Translations under genes and position numbers: made by a program
Source: Odontesthes bonariensis
Taxonomy: Eukaryota > Chordata > Actinopteri > Atheriniformes > Atherinopsidae
Direction: 5' to 3'
Length of the DNA stretch: 64,000 nucleotides
Assembly (NCBI RefSeq): GCF_027942865.1
Contig: NC_134507.1
Coordinates: forward strand, 35,703,711-35,767,710
Part shown: one piece after another, positions 22,594 through 34,335 of the stretch
How positions within the stretch are numbered: the first letter of the stretch is position 1
How the letters are laid out: each line of letters opens with the position of its first letter
Notes under the pieces: generated by a model
The model's input: the letters and a program-made list of their open reading frames with translations, nothing else
The model's database searches: none
What the model was told of the DNA's origin: nothing

Positions 22594-22897
22594 AAAACTC
22601 TGGCTTTTAGTCTGCGAAAAGAGAGTGAAAGTGAACTCCACTTTGAGATGGCTCTGGGATTGGGCCGACTGGGAGAATTGCTTGAAAAAAACCTCTACAC
22701 CCAATGAGCGGTCAGAACAAAGCCTCAAGACCCCTAGTCTTTTGCACAGAGTAAAAGACAAAGCAGCCATTGAATAGGGCCCGATTGTTCCTACCTGGTC
22801 GGCCGAGGAGCCAGCGTCTCAACCAAGCAAAGCTCACCGTGGGGAAGGTGGCTATGCCAACTAGCCTGATGCACTGCTCCCGCAGTGTCAAATACTC

Positions 22898-23017
22898 GTA
22901 CTCTGGTTTCTCTTCATAACGTACAAGTCTTTCGCCTTTTACTAAAGACTTCCGTGGAGGGCAGCATTAATGAGTTGTTTCTATTTTTGGAAGGTTTTAC
23001 CTTTGCGGGTGAAGCCC
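22898..23017 (+). ncRNA. U5 snRNA, unit 10
   Basis: Array copy of U5 with two private substitutions: GTGGAGGGCAGC after loop I, and GGTTTTACC in the 3' stem (C to T, which allows a G-U pair). Loop I and the Sm site are unchanged. Confidence 0.88.
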
Positions 23018-23314
23018 ATTCTGTCTGTGCAAAGGAAATCTTCTTGCTGTGCCAAGTGACTTCTCGGAGTAGAGTCACCTTATTTCTTGAGACCGTGCCC
23101 ATGTTCAAAGCTGGAGCGCTAAATTGTTGTTGTTTGAATGGTGCTCAGTGGAGCGGGCGGGAGTGCAAAGTTGTACCATCTGAAACGGCTGAAGAGTGCT
23201 CACTGCAGCGGGTGGGCGGAGGTGCAAAGTGACGCTTTGTAGGCAAAAAAAGAGCACCGCCACAAGTGCGCATTGTGCCAGGAAGGGCTCTCGGACGTGA
23301 AACAGTGGAGGGTT

Positions 23315-23340
23315 ATCGCTTCTCGGCCTTTTGGCTAAGA
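23315..23340 (+). pseudogene. U2 snRNA 5' fragment, unit 10 (split by Keno 2)
   Basis: The first 25-26 nt of U2 (GGCTAAGA at the junction). The gene resumes at 28965. Confidence 0.93.
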
Positions 23341-23688
23341 CTGCGATCGCCTCCTTTGGGTGGACTATTTTATGCCTTTTTGGCATCAAATTTTCTCGCT
23401 TTGGAGGTTCTTCTTTGCGTTTGATCAAAGTATTCCAAGTCTATTGTAGTTGGAGTTCTTTGTATTTAAATTTTCTTGTATTACCCTTTTTTCCCAGGTA
23501 TTTACTTTTTGAAAGAGTTTCAGCTGAAACAAGGTCAGTGGCTTTGTTCCGTTTTTTTTTAGAGGAAGGTAAGTATCCATTTTTAGTACCTTTTAATCCA
23601 CTTTTTTTTCTTTTATTGGGTTTTAGTGTGATATTTATTAGTGTTCTTTTAAGCATTTTATTTAAAAACTGTTTGTGGTGCCTCCATC

Positions 23689-24999
23689 ATGTCGGCAAAC
23701 TATGCTGGCATGAGGAGGCACCACAGCGCTAGATTTTTGTTTAAAGAAAATGAAGGAAAGCTCATAGAGATGTCCAGATTGGACTTCTCTCGGAAGCTAA
23801 TCCAAAAAACATTGAACTTTAAGCCAGACGATTTAAATTGCATCCTGTCATTGCCTTTTAACATAGGTTTCGATGTCAGTTTTCGCACTGCAGCTTTGCT
23901 GCAGGAGTTTTGGACAAGATTTGAAAATGTGCAAGCCCAGTTTTCTGCGTTTACTATTGAGAAACTTACTGACAATACTCTGAAGACAGTAATTGTCAGA
24001 ATGTTCAATGAAATGGTGAACGCAGAAGATATCTGTATATGGTTGGGAAGATTCTGCACTGTTAAAGGCCAGGCAATGAAGGTGAGGGATGTCGACGGCA
24101 TCTGGAACTGCGCCTGGAGGGTCCCCATCCAACAATGGCAAGACCCCCAGGGCTTCCAGGGCCTGAGACATCTCCCATCAATGATTGTCTTGGGAGAAAA
24201 CAGAGGCTACATCCACTACCAGGGACAGCCCAAACTCTGCCGCAAGTGTGGGGAGCACGGGCACCTGGTGGAGGCCTGCACGAAGGTGTTTTGTGGCAAA
24301 TGTAGAGGAATCGGTCACACCTTCGAAGAGTGTACAAATGGCAGAAAGTGCAATCTCTGTGGAGAATCAAACCACCTCTTCAGAGATTGCCCAAAATCTT
24401 TTGCCAACAAATTGAAATCCAAAAAACCGCGAGAAGGAAATGGAGGGCAGACCGAGGCAGTTAACGAGCTACTTGAAACAGCTGGGCTGGAAAATTCAAA
24501 CTTCCCGCCAAAATCCCTGAATGGTGGACAGCAGTCAGGTGAGGCCGAGGAGGGGGAGGGGCCTGCTACACCCCCACCAATGGAGAGCTCTGGAGAGGAG
24601 GAGGAGGTGGTGCAGGCAGAAGGCGGAGCTAGTTCAGAATGTGAAGAAGTCCAATCACAGGATGATAGCGAGGATGCCTCCCTCCCCGATGCCCAGCAAA
24701 CAAAGAGGCTTGCATCAGAATTTTCCTCTGATTCTCCTATAGTCTCAGAGAAGAGGGGAAGAGCTGGGACTACCTCAGACAGTTCATCTGTGGAGGAGCC
24801 CAGAGTCTTCCCCTCCAATTCACCAAATGAGGTCTCTTTTTTAAATGTAGTTCTGCAATCAACCCCTAGAGACTCAAAGTTTAACAAAACCTTGCAACAG
24901 AGGCCAACCCCCAGAGTCCGACCGGGAAATAGAGCTCAACACCCTCGCCTCTCACCTGTAGAAGTGAAGGAAGAGCTCCGTTCACAAGAAATTACATAA
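23689..24999 (+). CDS. Keno copy 2 ORF1: CCHC RNA-binding protein (intact, 436 aa)
   Basis: Complete frame from ATG 23689. Three CCHC knuckles of CX2CX4HX4C form: C184-C187-H192-C197, C202-C205-H210-C215, and C221-C224-H229-C234. An N-terminal part (residues ~1-180) of the kind found in Tx1-type ORF1 proteins precedes them; a Glu/Ser-rich acidic stretch and a basic C terminus follow. ORF2 begins 49 bp after the stop in another frame, so ORF2 needs reinitiation or a similar mechanism. It most likely coats element RNA. Confidence 0.87.
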   Translation: MSANYAGMRRHHSARFLFKENEGKLIEMSRLDFSRKLIQKTLNFKPDDLNCILSLPFNIGFDVSFRTAALLQEFWTRFENVQAQFSAFTIEKLTDNTLKTVIVRMFNEMVNAEDICIWLGRFCTVKGQAMKVRDVDGIWNCAWRVPIQQWQDPQGFQGLRHLPSMIVLGENRGYIHYQGQPKLCRKCGEHGHLVEACTKVFCGKCRGIGHTFEECTNGRKCNLCGESNHLFRDCPKSFANKLKSKKPREGNGGQTEAVNELLETAGLENSNFPPKSLNGGQQSGEAEEGEGPATPPPMESSGEEEEVVQAEGGASSECEEVQSQDDSEDASLPDAQQTKRLASEFSSDSPIVSEKRGRAGTTSDSSSVEEPRVFPSNSPNEVSFLNVVLQSTPRDSKFNKTLQQRPTPRVRPGNRAQHPRLSPVEVKEELRSQEIT

Positions 25000-25048
25000 C
25001 TGCTTTTAAGACATTTTAAATGTTTTAACCCTCATTTAGTCTTTTAAG

Positions 25049-28000
25049 ATGTCATACCTGTTGTTTTTAACCATACTCATGACACTCACTCTCTCAACTA
25101 TTAATGTGAGAAGTGTAAAGTCGAAAGTTAGAGCCCACAGTGTTTTATCCTTTCTTAGTTCTTTTAAGTCAGATGTTCTTTTAATACAGGAATGCGGCCT
25201 ACCGTTTTTAAAGCACTACAGACAGTGGGAGGAGATGTGGCCACAGACATCATTGTGGAGTGGATCCAACCAAAACAAAAATGACGGAGTGGCCATTTTG
25301 ATCAAAAACCCTCAGGTTCTGGTGAAGGGCAGCACTGTGGTGAGAGACGGACGGGCACTTTTAGCATATTTGACTTTTATGGGACAAGATTTTAACCTCT
25401 TAAATATTTATGGCTTTAACGAAAAAAATGACCGGTATGACCTTTTAGAAGACCTGCAGTCCCACATGCTAGGTAGGGCACCACTAGTTTTAGGGGGTGA
25501 TTTTAACTGTATTTTAAGCAGGAGTGACAGAAAAAGAGCAGGGGAATTTTTTAAAGTTGACAAAACATCGGTTTTATTACAGGGCATATGCAAGGATTTT
25601 AAACTTCAGGACTGTTTTAGGACCATGCATCCCAGAGAGGAGGGCTTCACCTGGTTCAGTGGTGATGGCACCAAAGCCTCTCGTATAGACTACCTTTTTA
25701 CACGGGACTGCCCACCAACCGATGCTAGATTGACCCCCGTTTTCTTCTCTGATCACCTGATGCTTTCCTGCACCCTATCACTCTCTTCGGGTGTGACTTC
25801 CGGAAGTGGTCTGTGGAAACTAAACTGCTCCCTTTTAGAAGAAAATGAAATAGTTAGTCAGTACCGGGAGCAGTACCACGAGTGGCAGACCCTTCAAGAC
25901 TTTTACGATACACGTGCACACTGGTGGGAAATGGTGAAGGAAAAGACCCAGACTTTCTTTAGACAGGCAGGTAGGAGAAAAAAGAATAGGGAAAACAGAC
26001 GCATGATGGGACTGCAGAAGCGACTACAGCGCTATTTTAAATTAAACCAACAAGGGATGGATTTTAAAGATGAAATTAAACAAGTGAAAACAGAGATGTC
26101 GATTTTAGCAGATATTAAAAGTAAGGGTGTCATTTTAAGAAGCAGGGAACGAGAAATAGAGGAAGGAGAGAAGTGCACAAGGTATTTTTTTTAAGAAAAT
26201 TGTGAATAAAGGGGGGGCAATTTTAAAGCTAACAAAAGAGAACGGGTGCACAGTTGATTCAATGGAAGAAATTAAAGAAGCTGTTGAACAATTTTATCGT
26301 GAACTGTACGAGCAAAAACCTGTTGAAATGGACACCATGACAGAAGTTTTAAATTTCATAGAAAAAACAGTAAAAGACAGTGTGCTTTTAACCCAAGATT
26401 TTACAATTTCAGAGTTAAATAAATGTTTTACAAATTTTAAGAAAGGGAAGTCCCCAGGACAAGATGGACTTCCCTTGGAATTTTATTTGACCTTTTGGGA
26501 TATTTTAGCACCTGACTTGTTTACTGTTTTTATGGAATTTGAGCAACTTGACCGACTTCCTGACAGTTTTAGAGCAGGGATAGTGACTCTTCTTCACAAA
26601 AAAAAAGACAAGACTGACTTGAAGAATTGGAGACCGATTACACTTTTAAACTTTGACTGTAAACTTTTTAGTAAACTTTTAGCCTCACGTATGTCCTTGT
26701 TTTTAGAAGACCTGATTCACCCGGATCAAGCCTGTGCCATCCCGGGGAGGAAGATAACCGACAGCCTCGTACTGATCCGAGACACCATCTGTTATGCGAG
26801 AGACAGAAACATTCGGCTAGCAGTCCTAAATTTAGACTTTGAGAAAGCCTTTGATCGGGTCTCGCACCAGTACCTTTTCCAGGTACTGCAAAAAATGGGG
26901 TTCCCAGAAAGGTTTATAGCTTGGGTGGGTCTGCTGTACCGGGGCATTACCAGCAAATTCCTTGTTAACGGGCATCTGACAAAAGCAGTAAACATCCACT
27001 GCGGTGTCCGTCAGGGTTGTCCGTTATCTGCCCTCCTCTACATCATCTGTGTGGAACCACTGGCACAGAGCTTGAGAAGGGACCACCGAATCATTGGGGT
27101 GAGAGTCCCGGGGAGCGGGGGACTATCGACAAAGTGTGTTTTATATATGGACGACGTGAACATTTTATGTACAGACCTAATATCCATCAACAGGACTCTG
27201 GACTTGACTGACTGGTATGGAAGGGCCTCTGGGGCAAAACTAAACAGAAACAAGACCCAAGCCCAATTTTACGGGCCATGGACAGCGACTGAGACTGCAG
27301 GACTCCCCGTGACTATAACCCAGACAAAACAGAAAATACTGGGGATTAATTTTGACAAGGAAGGGGGAGGGACATCAAACTGGCCAGACGTGGTAGGGAA
27401 AGTAAAACAAAGACTAGGATACTGGGGACTTAGAGGACTGACCATTGAAGGAAAGGTTTTAATCATCAAAGCCGTGATTTTACCTTTGCTTTTACTAATC
27501 AGTTCTGTTTTTATCCCACCTAGAAAAGTGCTTTTAGACCTGGACCGAGCCATTTTTTATTTTCTGTGGGGCTCCAAGTGGGAAAGACTGAGGAGAGATG
27601 TAATGAAGAAACAAAAAGAGAAAGGAGGAAAAGGAGTGCCTGATTTTTATTTGTTTTTAGGAAGCAGATACACTACACTGCACATCCTACAGGCCACAGA
27701 CCCATCCGGAAACCCCAAAACTAAAGCAATGACACGATTCTGGATGGGTTCTTACCTCAGAAGACTGAAGATTTTACCCACCGACCTAAAAGTGCCTGTG
27801 TCTTTTAGCCTGCCACCATCCTATGCTTTTATCCAGACGTTCTTAAAGCATTTTAACTTGGAGGCAGAGGAGTTGCATGTTTTAACAAACCACCGCTCTT
27901 TGATTTCTGTTGTGCAGGAGCGGGAACCAGTGAGTCCAGTGCGTGGGCTCGCGTTCGGCGAGCCCTCAACAGTTTGGTGCAACGTCAACCATTCCGCTCT

Positions 28001-28580
28001 CTCAAACAGACTCCGGGACCTGTCGTGGATGGTGGCTCATGAGATCCTCCCAGTCAGGTCCGTTATGCACTCCCGGGGCATGTCAGCGATCTCAACCTGC
28101 CCGCGACCTGGTTGTGGCGCGCCCGAGTCGGTGAGGCACCTGCTCTGGGAGTGCAGCGCTGCTGCAGACCAGTGGGCAACAGCCGGCTCCTTGCAATTCC
28201 CGTACTTGCCAGCAAGGGAGGTCCTCACAGCACAACTCGTGCTCTATGGGGTGAGCCAAACAAAAATAAAAAAGAATGACTTTGCCAAGCAGTGGCTCAC
28301 CCTAGCCGCTATGAAAGACGCCATGTGGACCTCCAGGAACTTGCTGGTGAGGAAGCGCATGCAGATCCCCCCCGTGGCTGTGATCCGGATGGCCGCAGCG
28401 GCGGCTCAAGCGGCCGGAGCTGCAGGCGGTGGGCCTAGGACACATCCACAAAGAAGAATCGCCTCTGTGCCCATTCGGATGAAGGAGCCGGAGCTACACA
28501 CAAAAAGGTCAAAGCAGCGACGGCCTGGCTCTCCGGGTGAGGCAGGTGGGAAGGAGCAACAGGGTGGGGATCTCCTCTGA
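25049..28580 (+). pseudogene. Keno copy 2 ORF2 (one frameshift)
   Basis: Same protein as copy 1 ORF2, but the frame breaks between 26185 and 26192, where copy 2 has eight T and copy 1 seven. The break lies between the endonuclease and the RT domain: 25049-26194 encodes the endonuclease half and 26202-28580 the RT half, each open throughout. All catalytic motifs (GGDFN, SDH, YMDD) are still present. The T run makes a sequencing or assembly error a fair alternative. Confidence 0.85.
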
Positions 28581-28964
28581 GCACCACGACAGGATCCCGA
28601 GAGACCTACTGTTTGGGGGAGCGAAATGAGTTTCCCTGGGTAGGGACTCACTGCGCTCCTGCACAAAAAATGGACTTGGAAGAGAACATTTTAACTAATG
28701 CACTCCTTTTTAAAGACACTCAATACAAACTGCTACTCGCATGAGAACTACTTCAAATGTAACTTTTTACCTTAGACAACATTGACCTTATCTGTAATAT
28801 CCCATGAAAAACTTGTTTTATTGTTGTTTGTTTTAAATGTGGTTATACAGATTACACTTATTTATTGATGTTTTTATTCATAGGTAAAACATATGTCTTA
28901 AATATGAAGTTTTTATGAAAATGTGATGTATTAGTGTCAATAAATTTTTTTTCAAAAGAAAAAA

Positions 28965-29114
28965 TCTGTTCTTATCAGTTTAATATCTGATACGTCCTCT
29001 ATATGAGGACTACATATTAAATGGATTTTTAGGCACAGGGGTTGAAAAAGGGGCTTGCTCCGTTCACTCCACGCATCGACCCGGTACTGCAGTGCCGCCG
29101 GGAACGGTGCACTC
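28965..29114 (+). pseudogene. U2 snRNA 3' fragment, unit 10
   Basis: U2 from about nucleotide 39 onward, after the second retrotransposon. The same ~12-13 nt of U2 are missing as in unit 9. Confidence 0.93.
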
Positions 29115-29481
29115 TTCCCAACTCTTGTGAAATAACAAAACCAGCGGTACATGGTGGTAGTTTCAGGGAGCCATTGTATTCTGACTTCTAAAATGGAGCT
29201 ATAATCTTTAGAAAAGACGCAGTTTATGAGCACGTCGTGGGATTGAGCTTCCCTGGTTTCTCTGTATGACCATGAACACCAAACTACACACAGAGAACAG
29301 AGGAGCTTGACAGACACACACTAAGTTATCTGAGAGTCCCATTTTCAGCTGCAGAGAAAAAACACATCAGGGAAGTCGACGTGCAGGCTCAACATCAGCC
29401 TCTCAAGCCAACTCTCTGGTAAAATAGGGGCAACGTATGGTTCCAGCACCTATGTAACACATATTTGTCACGGGGACTGTG

Positions 29482-29600
29482 GCTTACGGCCACACCGCCC
29501 TGAACACGCCCGATCTCGTCCGAACTCGGAAGCCAAGCAGGGTCGGGCCTGGTTAGTACTTGGATGGGAGACCGCTTGGGAATACCAGGTGCTGTAAGCA
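29482..29600 (+). rRNA. 5S ribosomal RNA, unit 11
   Basis: Eleventh array copy, common form, T5 terminator. Confidence 0.93.
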
Positions 29601-29822
29601 TTTTTCTCTCTTCTCTCTGCATGTCTTTTGTTGAAACATCTGTTGATCACCCTGTGATCCATCTTGCTGATCCTGGATCTGCTAAGGTGTCCCAGGTCAT
29701 GGTTGCCTTTGATCCTCATACATTTAACTTTGTCCTGACAAAGGAGCAGTTCCAAAAAGTCAAACAGGGACTGCCTTTGCATTTGACGCAGTCAAACTGC
29801 ATGCGCCTGGAGAAGCCAAAAG

Positions 29823-29900
29823 GCTTACAGCACCTGGTATTCCCAGGCGGTCTCCCCATCCAAGTACTAACCAGGCCCGACTCTGCTTAGCTTCTGAGAT
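29823..29900 (-). pseudogene. Inverted 5S rRNA relic, unit 11
   Basis: Same truncated inverted 5S as in unit 1. Unit 12 is cut before this position. Confidence 0.83.
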
Positions 29901-30205
29901 AAAACTCTGGCTTTTTAGTCTGCGAAAAGAGAGTGAAAGTGAACTCCACTTTGAGATGGCTCTGGGATTGGGCCGACTGGGAGAATTGCTTGAAAAAAAC
30001 CTCCACACCCAATGAGCGGTCAGAACAAAGCCTCAAGACCCCTAGTCTTTTGCACAGAGTAAAAGACAAAGCAGCCATTGAATAGGGCCCGATTGTTCCT
30101 ACCTGGTCGGCCGAGGAGCCAGCGTCTCAACCAAGCAAAGCTCACCGTGGGGAAGGTGGCTATGCCAACTAGCCTGATGCACTGCTCCCGCAGTGTCAAA
30201 TACTC

Positions 30206-30325
30206 GTACTCTGGTTTCTCTTCATAACGTACAAGTCTTTCGCCTTTTACTAAAGACTTCCGTGGAGAGCAGCATTAATGAGTTGTTTCTATTTTTGGAA
30301 GGCTTTACCTTTGCGGGTGAAGCCC
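30206..30325 (+). ncRNA. U5 snRNA, unit 11
   Basis: Last U5 copy in the array, loop I, Sm site and 3' stem-loop present. Confidence 0.9.
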
Positions 30326-30622
30326 ATTCTGTCTGTGCAAAGGAAATCTTCTTGCTGTGCCAAGTGACTTCTCGGAGTAGAGTCACCTTATTTCTTGAGA
30401 CCGTGCCCATGTTCAAAGCTGGAGCGCTAAATTGTTGTTGTTTGAATGGTGCTCAGTGGAGCGGACGGGAGTGCAAAGTTGTACCATCTGAAACGGCTGA
30501 AGAGTGCTCACTGCAGCGGGTGGGCGGAGGTGCAAAGTGACGCTTTGTAGGCAAAACAAGAGCACCGCCACAAGTGCGCATTGTGCCAGGAAGGGCTCTC
30601 GGACGTGAAACAGTGGAGGGTT

Positions 30623-30810
30623 ATCGCTTCTCGGCCTTTTGGCTAAGATCAAGTGTAGTATCTGTTCTTATCAGTTTAATATCTGATACGTCCTCTATAT
30701 GAGGACTACATATTAAATGGATTTTTAGACACAGGGGTTGAAAAAGGGGCTTGCTCCGTTCGCTCCACGCATCGACCCGGTACTGCAGTGCCGCCGGGAA
30801 CGGTGCACTC
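30623..30810 (+). ncRNA. U2 snRNA, unit 11
   Basis: Whole array copy of U2 with two private changes in the 3' half (TTTTTAGACAC after the Sm region, and CCGTTCGCTCC in stem-loop III). Possibly functional. Confidence 0.9.
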
Positions 30811-31208
30811 TTCCCAACTCTTGTGAAATAACAAAACCAGCGGTACATGGTGGTAGTTTCAGGGAGCCATTGTATTCTGACTTCTAAAATGGAACTATAA
30901 TCTTTAGAAAAGACGCAGTTTATGAGCACGTCCCACGACGTGCTCATAAACTGCGTCCCTGGTTGCGTCCCTGCGTTCCCTGGTTTCTCTGTATGACCAT
31001 GAACACCAAACTACACACAGAGAACAGAGGAGCTTGACAGACACACACTAAGTTATCTGAGAGTCCCATTTTCAGCTGCAGAGAACAATCACATCAGGGA
31101 AGTCGACGTGCAGGCTCAACATCAGCCTCTCAAGCCAACTCTCTGGTAAAATAGGGGCAACGTATGGTTCCAGCACCTATGTAACACATATTTGTCACGG
31201 GGACTGTG

Positions 31209-31327
31209 GCTTACGGCCACACCGCCCTGAACACGCCCGATCTCGTCCGAACTCGGAAGCCAAGCAGGGTCGGGCCTGGTTAGTACTTGGATGGGAGACC
31301 GCTTGGGAATACCAGGTGCTGTAAGCA
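31209..31327 (+). rRNA. 5S ribosomal RNA, unit 12
   Basis: Last array copy. The gene and its T5 terminator are whole, but array homology stops 43 bp downstream at 31370. Confidence 0.92.
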
Positions 31328-31626
31328 TTTTTCTCTTCTCTCTGCATGTCTTTTGTTGAAACATCTGTTGTGACACATATTTCTGAATAATATGCATCCT
31401 ATTCTAATACAAAGCTTTTATACTAGTCTCATGCCATTACTACATGGAACAATTTTCTATTAATATCCCATAGTTATACAGATTTATAACTACAGTAATG
31501 CAACCGTGTCAGCCTCTGTGCTTTTTTCCCCTCTATAACTTGTAAACTAAACAACTGGTTATACTATACAGGATGGCTGTGTGTGTGTGTGTTAGTGTGT
31601 GTGTGTCTGTCTGTGTGTGTTTACAG

Positions 31627-32752
31627 AAGCAAATGGATCCTCTGATGCCTGTGCTGTCCATCCTGGACACAAGCTTCCCTAAGGACAGGCAGCAGTGTGT
31701 GCTTGGGATGACCAAGGAGGCCAAGGACTTCCTTAAGGCACATGCACGGGACCGTGAGACAGTGGACAGTAGGCTGAGAGACTAAGACAAGGCTTACAAA
31801 GAAGGTGAGAAGAGTGCATGCACAACCCTGTGCTTACAACTGCACTACTGTCTAGACATGATTACTTTAATTTTGTTCCCCCTTATTTATCTGTCTACAG
31901 CTTTGAAGAAATGCCAGATCGTCACACCCTCTCCAACTGAGGCGCATGTCCTGGGGCAGCTGGTGATGACCTTTGGCCAGTACACCAGCAAGAGCTTCAA
32001 GTGGCTGGTCGAGAATGATGTCGGCTACTGCAAATAGTAAGTGTGGTACACTAAATGTGATCGCCATGTGAATAGTGTTATAACTTAATAGTACTGTATC
32101 ACTATGTTACATTACTATGCCATTTCAGCATCGTCGACCGCCACATGAAGGAGATGAGGCACCCTGAGAAGAGGAAGACCATCAACGACGAGTGGCTGAA
32201 GGAGCAGCTGGTCAAGTACGCGCACCTCTTCACCACCGTCTCGTGCCACCTGGAGGTGAATGTGGACCGGGCCATCTATGGACAGGGGAGGTTCAAGTCG
32301 TTCACCTCCCTGGAGATGTGGCAGTGGTACAGCCTGCACAAGAGGCTCCTGGCGGATCCTCAGGCTGGCAGCGACGCTGAGAGGAAGAGGGCGCAGGAGG
32401 CCTACACGTCGGTGACACAGTGGCTCATCATGAAGGAAGATGACACCAATTCAAAGGCCCTGAAGAGGTTCAGAAAGTACATTATGGACAAGGAGGTATG
32501 TGTGCAGGTGAACATGTGTATAAAGAAATAACATAACAAATGTATTGAGCACAACTGAAATGTAATATTCCTCCTAATACCTCAGCAGGGTGTAGCCACT
32601 CCTTCCACCGCATCTGCTTCCTCCAGCAAGCCCCCAGCAGCATCTGCAGCAGCAGCAGCAGCAGCAGCAGCACCACCCACCACCAGCAAGGCCCTCCATC
32701 ACCTCCTCCTCCTGCATCTCCCTCCATCACCAGCAAGGCCCCAGCAGCATCT

Positions 32753-32794
<42 letters not shown>

Positions 32795-33742
32795 CCCACT
32801 GCCACCATCAGCAAGGCCCCTCAATCACCTCCTCCTCCTGCACCTCCCTCTATCACCAGCAAGAATCGTCCATCAGCCACACCTACCTCCACCACAAAGC
32901 CCCCTTCAGCACCAGCAGCAGCAGCAGCATCCCCCACCACCACCGCGAAACCGAAGAAGAAGGCCTCCTCCAAGTCGGCTGCCCCAACACCATCGCCTGC
33001 CACCCCAGCATCCCGTGCAGCTGTGCCCACCTCTTCACCGGTACCCTCCTTCTTTGCGCCCCGTCCATCAGCCACCACTGCCAGCTCAGCAGACCCCAGC
33101 TGGGAAGACGACGCTCTGCTTGTGGAGGCTCTGTCCACCTACGAAACACAAGGTACATATTCATTTAACACAAGTTGTATTAGTTTACTGGCTAATAGCA
33201 CACAGATCGTGCATGTCACATCCAGTGGGCTGCTGTAATGAAAAGCCTCATTCCACAGTGTGGATATACTATAATCAATGTGTTTTGGGTTTTTTTGTAT
33301 TTACAGAGAGCCAGTCACAGGAGGCAGTTGGTGGTGAAGACGCCATCCTGTTTGAAGGATGGCACAAATCCTGGGAGGCTGAGGACAGCGGGCTGCCCGA
33401 GCAAGACATTAAGTGGCTGAAGGAGGATGAGGAGAGGGGGCTCTTTCTGAAGCCACGGCCCTTCTCTGACATGTACGGCAGGAAGAGGTGGAGGAAGGTC
33501 CTGGAGAGTGAAAAGATGTGGTTCCACCCTCCCGAGATGCCCGGTGTGGTGGATGGCAGCACGGTCCCCGTGGCAGACAGTTTCTTCCGACACCGCGTCT
33601 TCTTCTGGAGGCCAGTTGGTGTGTGGCGCTACAGCGTCCGCTGCACCGAGCCCGGCTGCCCTGCCAAGGACAACCCGAAGGCTTTCCTGTACCGCTGTGG
33701 CTACGGCAACAAGGTGAGGCCCATCTGTGACATCAACGGCTG
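31627..33742 (+). pseudogene. Multi-exon gene fragment, fish-expanded uncharacterised family (DUF6729-like)
   Basis: Five exons join with consistent splice phases: 31627-31804, 31901-32036, 32129-32495, ~32588-33152 and 33307-33742, each with GT/AG ends. The protein has FGQYTSKSFKWLVENDVGY across the exon 2-3 join, a basic helical stretch, a long Ala/Pro/Ser linker coded by CAG/CCA repeats (32640-33000), and a C-terminal FFRHRVFFWRPVGVWRYS...CTEPGC motif with paired Cys. From memory this resembles a large family of uncharacterised teleost proteins (DUF6729). The last exon ends at a donor (TG|GTAAAT) with no further exon before low-complexity DNA, and about two breaks are seen, so it is probably a truncated pseudogene that kept its introns. 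Confidence 0.5.
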
Positions 33743-33913
33743 GTAAATGACTGATACTGAGGCCCAGTGACTGATCTTGACTTGTCTGAACTTTTTTTTT
33801 CTCTTATCTTTGATGTCACTTTATGTTGTTGTTTGTGTATATAGTTTCCTGATTGCACTCCTACATGCACATGTATACAGTTCTCATTTTTATTGTTCAC
33901 TTACACTTGATTT

Positions 33914-34335
33914 CTTGTTTGTTCCCATATCTGCTGTGGCACATACTCCACATGGCTCTTCTGTCTGCCGACTGCTCCTGGTCAGTCAGTCTGTCTGTCT
34001 CTCTCTCTCTCACACACACACACTTAATTTCAAATATCTTTTCATGACAAATGTGCACTATACATGTCTTCACTTTGTTTACCAAATGAGCATGCAACTT
34101 GTTTGTTCCCATATCTGCTGTTGCACATGGCTCTCTCTCCTGTCTGCCCACTGCTCCTGGTCAGTCAGTCTGTCTCTGTCTCACACACACACACTCTCCC
34201 TCCACCTCCACCTCACCCCCCCCCCCCCCCCCCCCCCCTTCTCGCTCTCTCTCCCCCTCACACACTTAATTTCAAATGTCTTGTCATGAAAAATGTGCAC
34301 TATACATGTCTTAACTTTGTTTACTAAATGAGAAT
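33914..34335. repeat. Duplicated CT/CA-rich block with C22 run
   Basis: A ~185-bp block (TTGTTTGTTCCCATATCTGC ... CATGTCTTCACTTTG) occurs at 33914-34099 and again at 34100-34335. Each copy holds CT and CA runs; the second also has a pure C run at ~34217-34238. Confidence 0.7.

Larger units (their letters stand above)
23341..28964 (+). mobile_element. Keno-type U2-specific LINE, copy 2 (full length)
   Basis: 5,624 bp, inserted in U2 of the next unit at the same place and orientation as copy 1. The 5' UTR is 348 bp, as in copy 1. Junction bases and tail length differ slightly from copy 1 (GGCTAAGA at the 5' end), which suggests a separate insertion rather than duplication of one occupied unit. 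From about 15500 (copy 1 numbering) to the end of ORF2 the two copies are nearly identical, while the 5' end and 3' UTR differ more. Confidence 0.88.
1..31370 (+). repeat. Tandem 5S-U5-U2 gene array (12 units)
   Basis: Units start at 1, 1696, 3396, 5091, 6791, 8491, 10186, 11886, 13581, 22085, 29402 and 31129. The basic unit is 1,695 or 1,700 bp; the 5-bp difference is a TCTTC slip just after the 5S gene. Units 9 and 10 are lengthened by retrotransposons in U2. Unit 12 stops at 31370 in the 5S spacer, where unrelated DNA begins. The window opens inside the array, so its left end is not seen. Units are nearly identical, as expected for concerted evolution. Two subtypes can be told apart: A (units 1, 3, 4, 6) and B (2, 5, 7-11), differing for example at GCGAGCGTCTTAACC versus GCCAGCGTCTCAACC upstream of U5. 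Linkage of 5S to U1, U2 and U5 genes is known from some teleosts (from memory, including flatfish). Confidence 0.95.

Noticed and set aside
31573-31632. Upstream ATG with Val-Cys repeats before the first exon of the 31.6-kb gene
   Set aside because: It is a GT microsatellite, and TTACAG at 31621-31626 is a better exon boundary.
34217-34238. C22 run
   Set aside because: Simple repeat; length is likely unreliable in sequencing.
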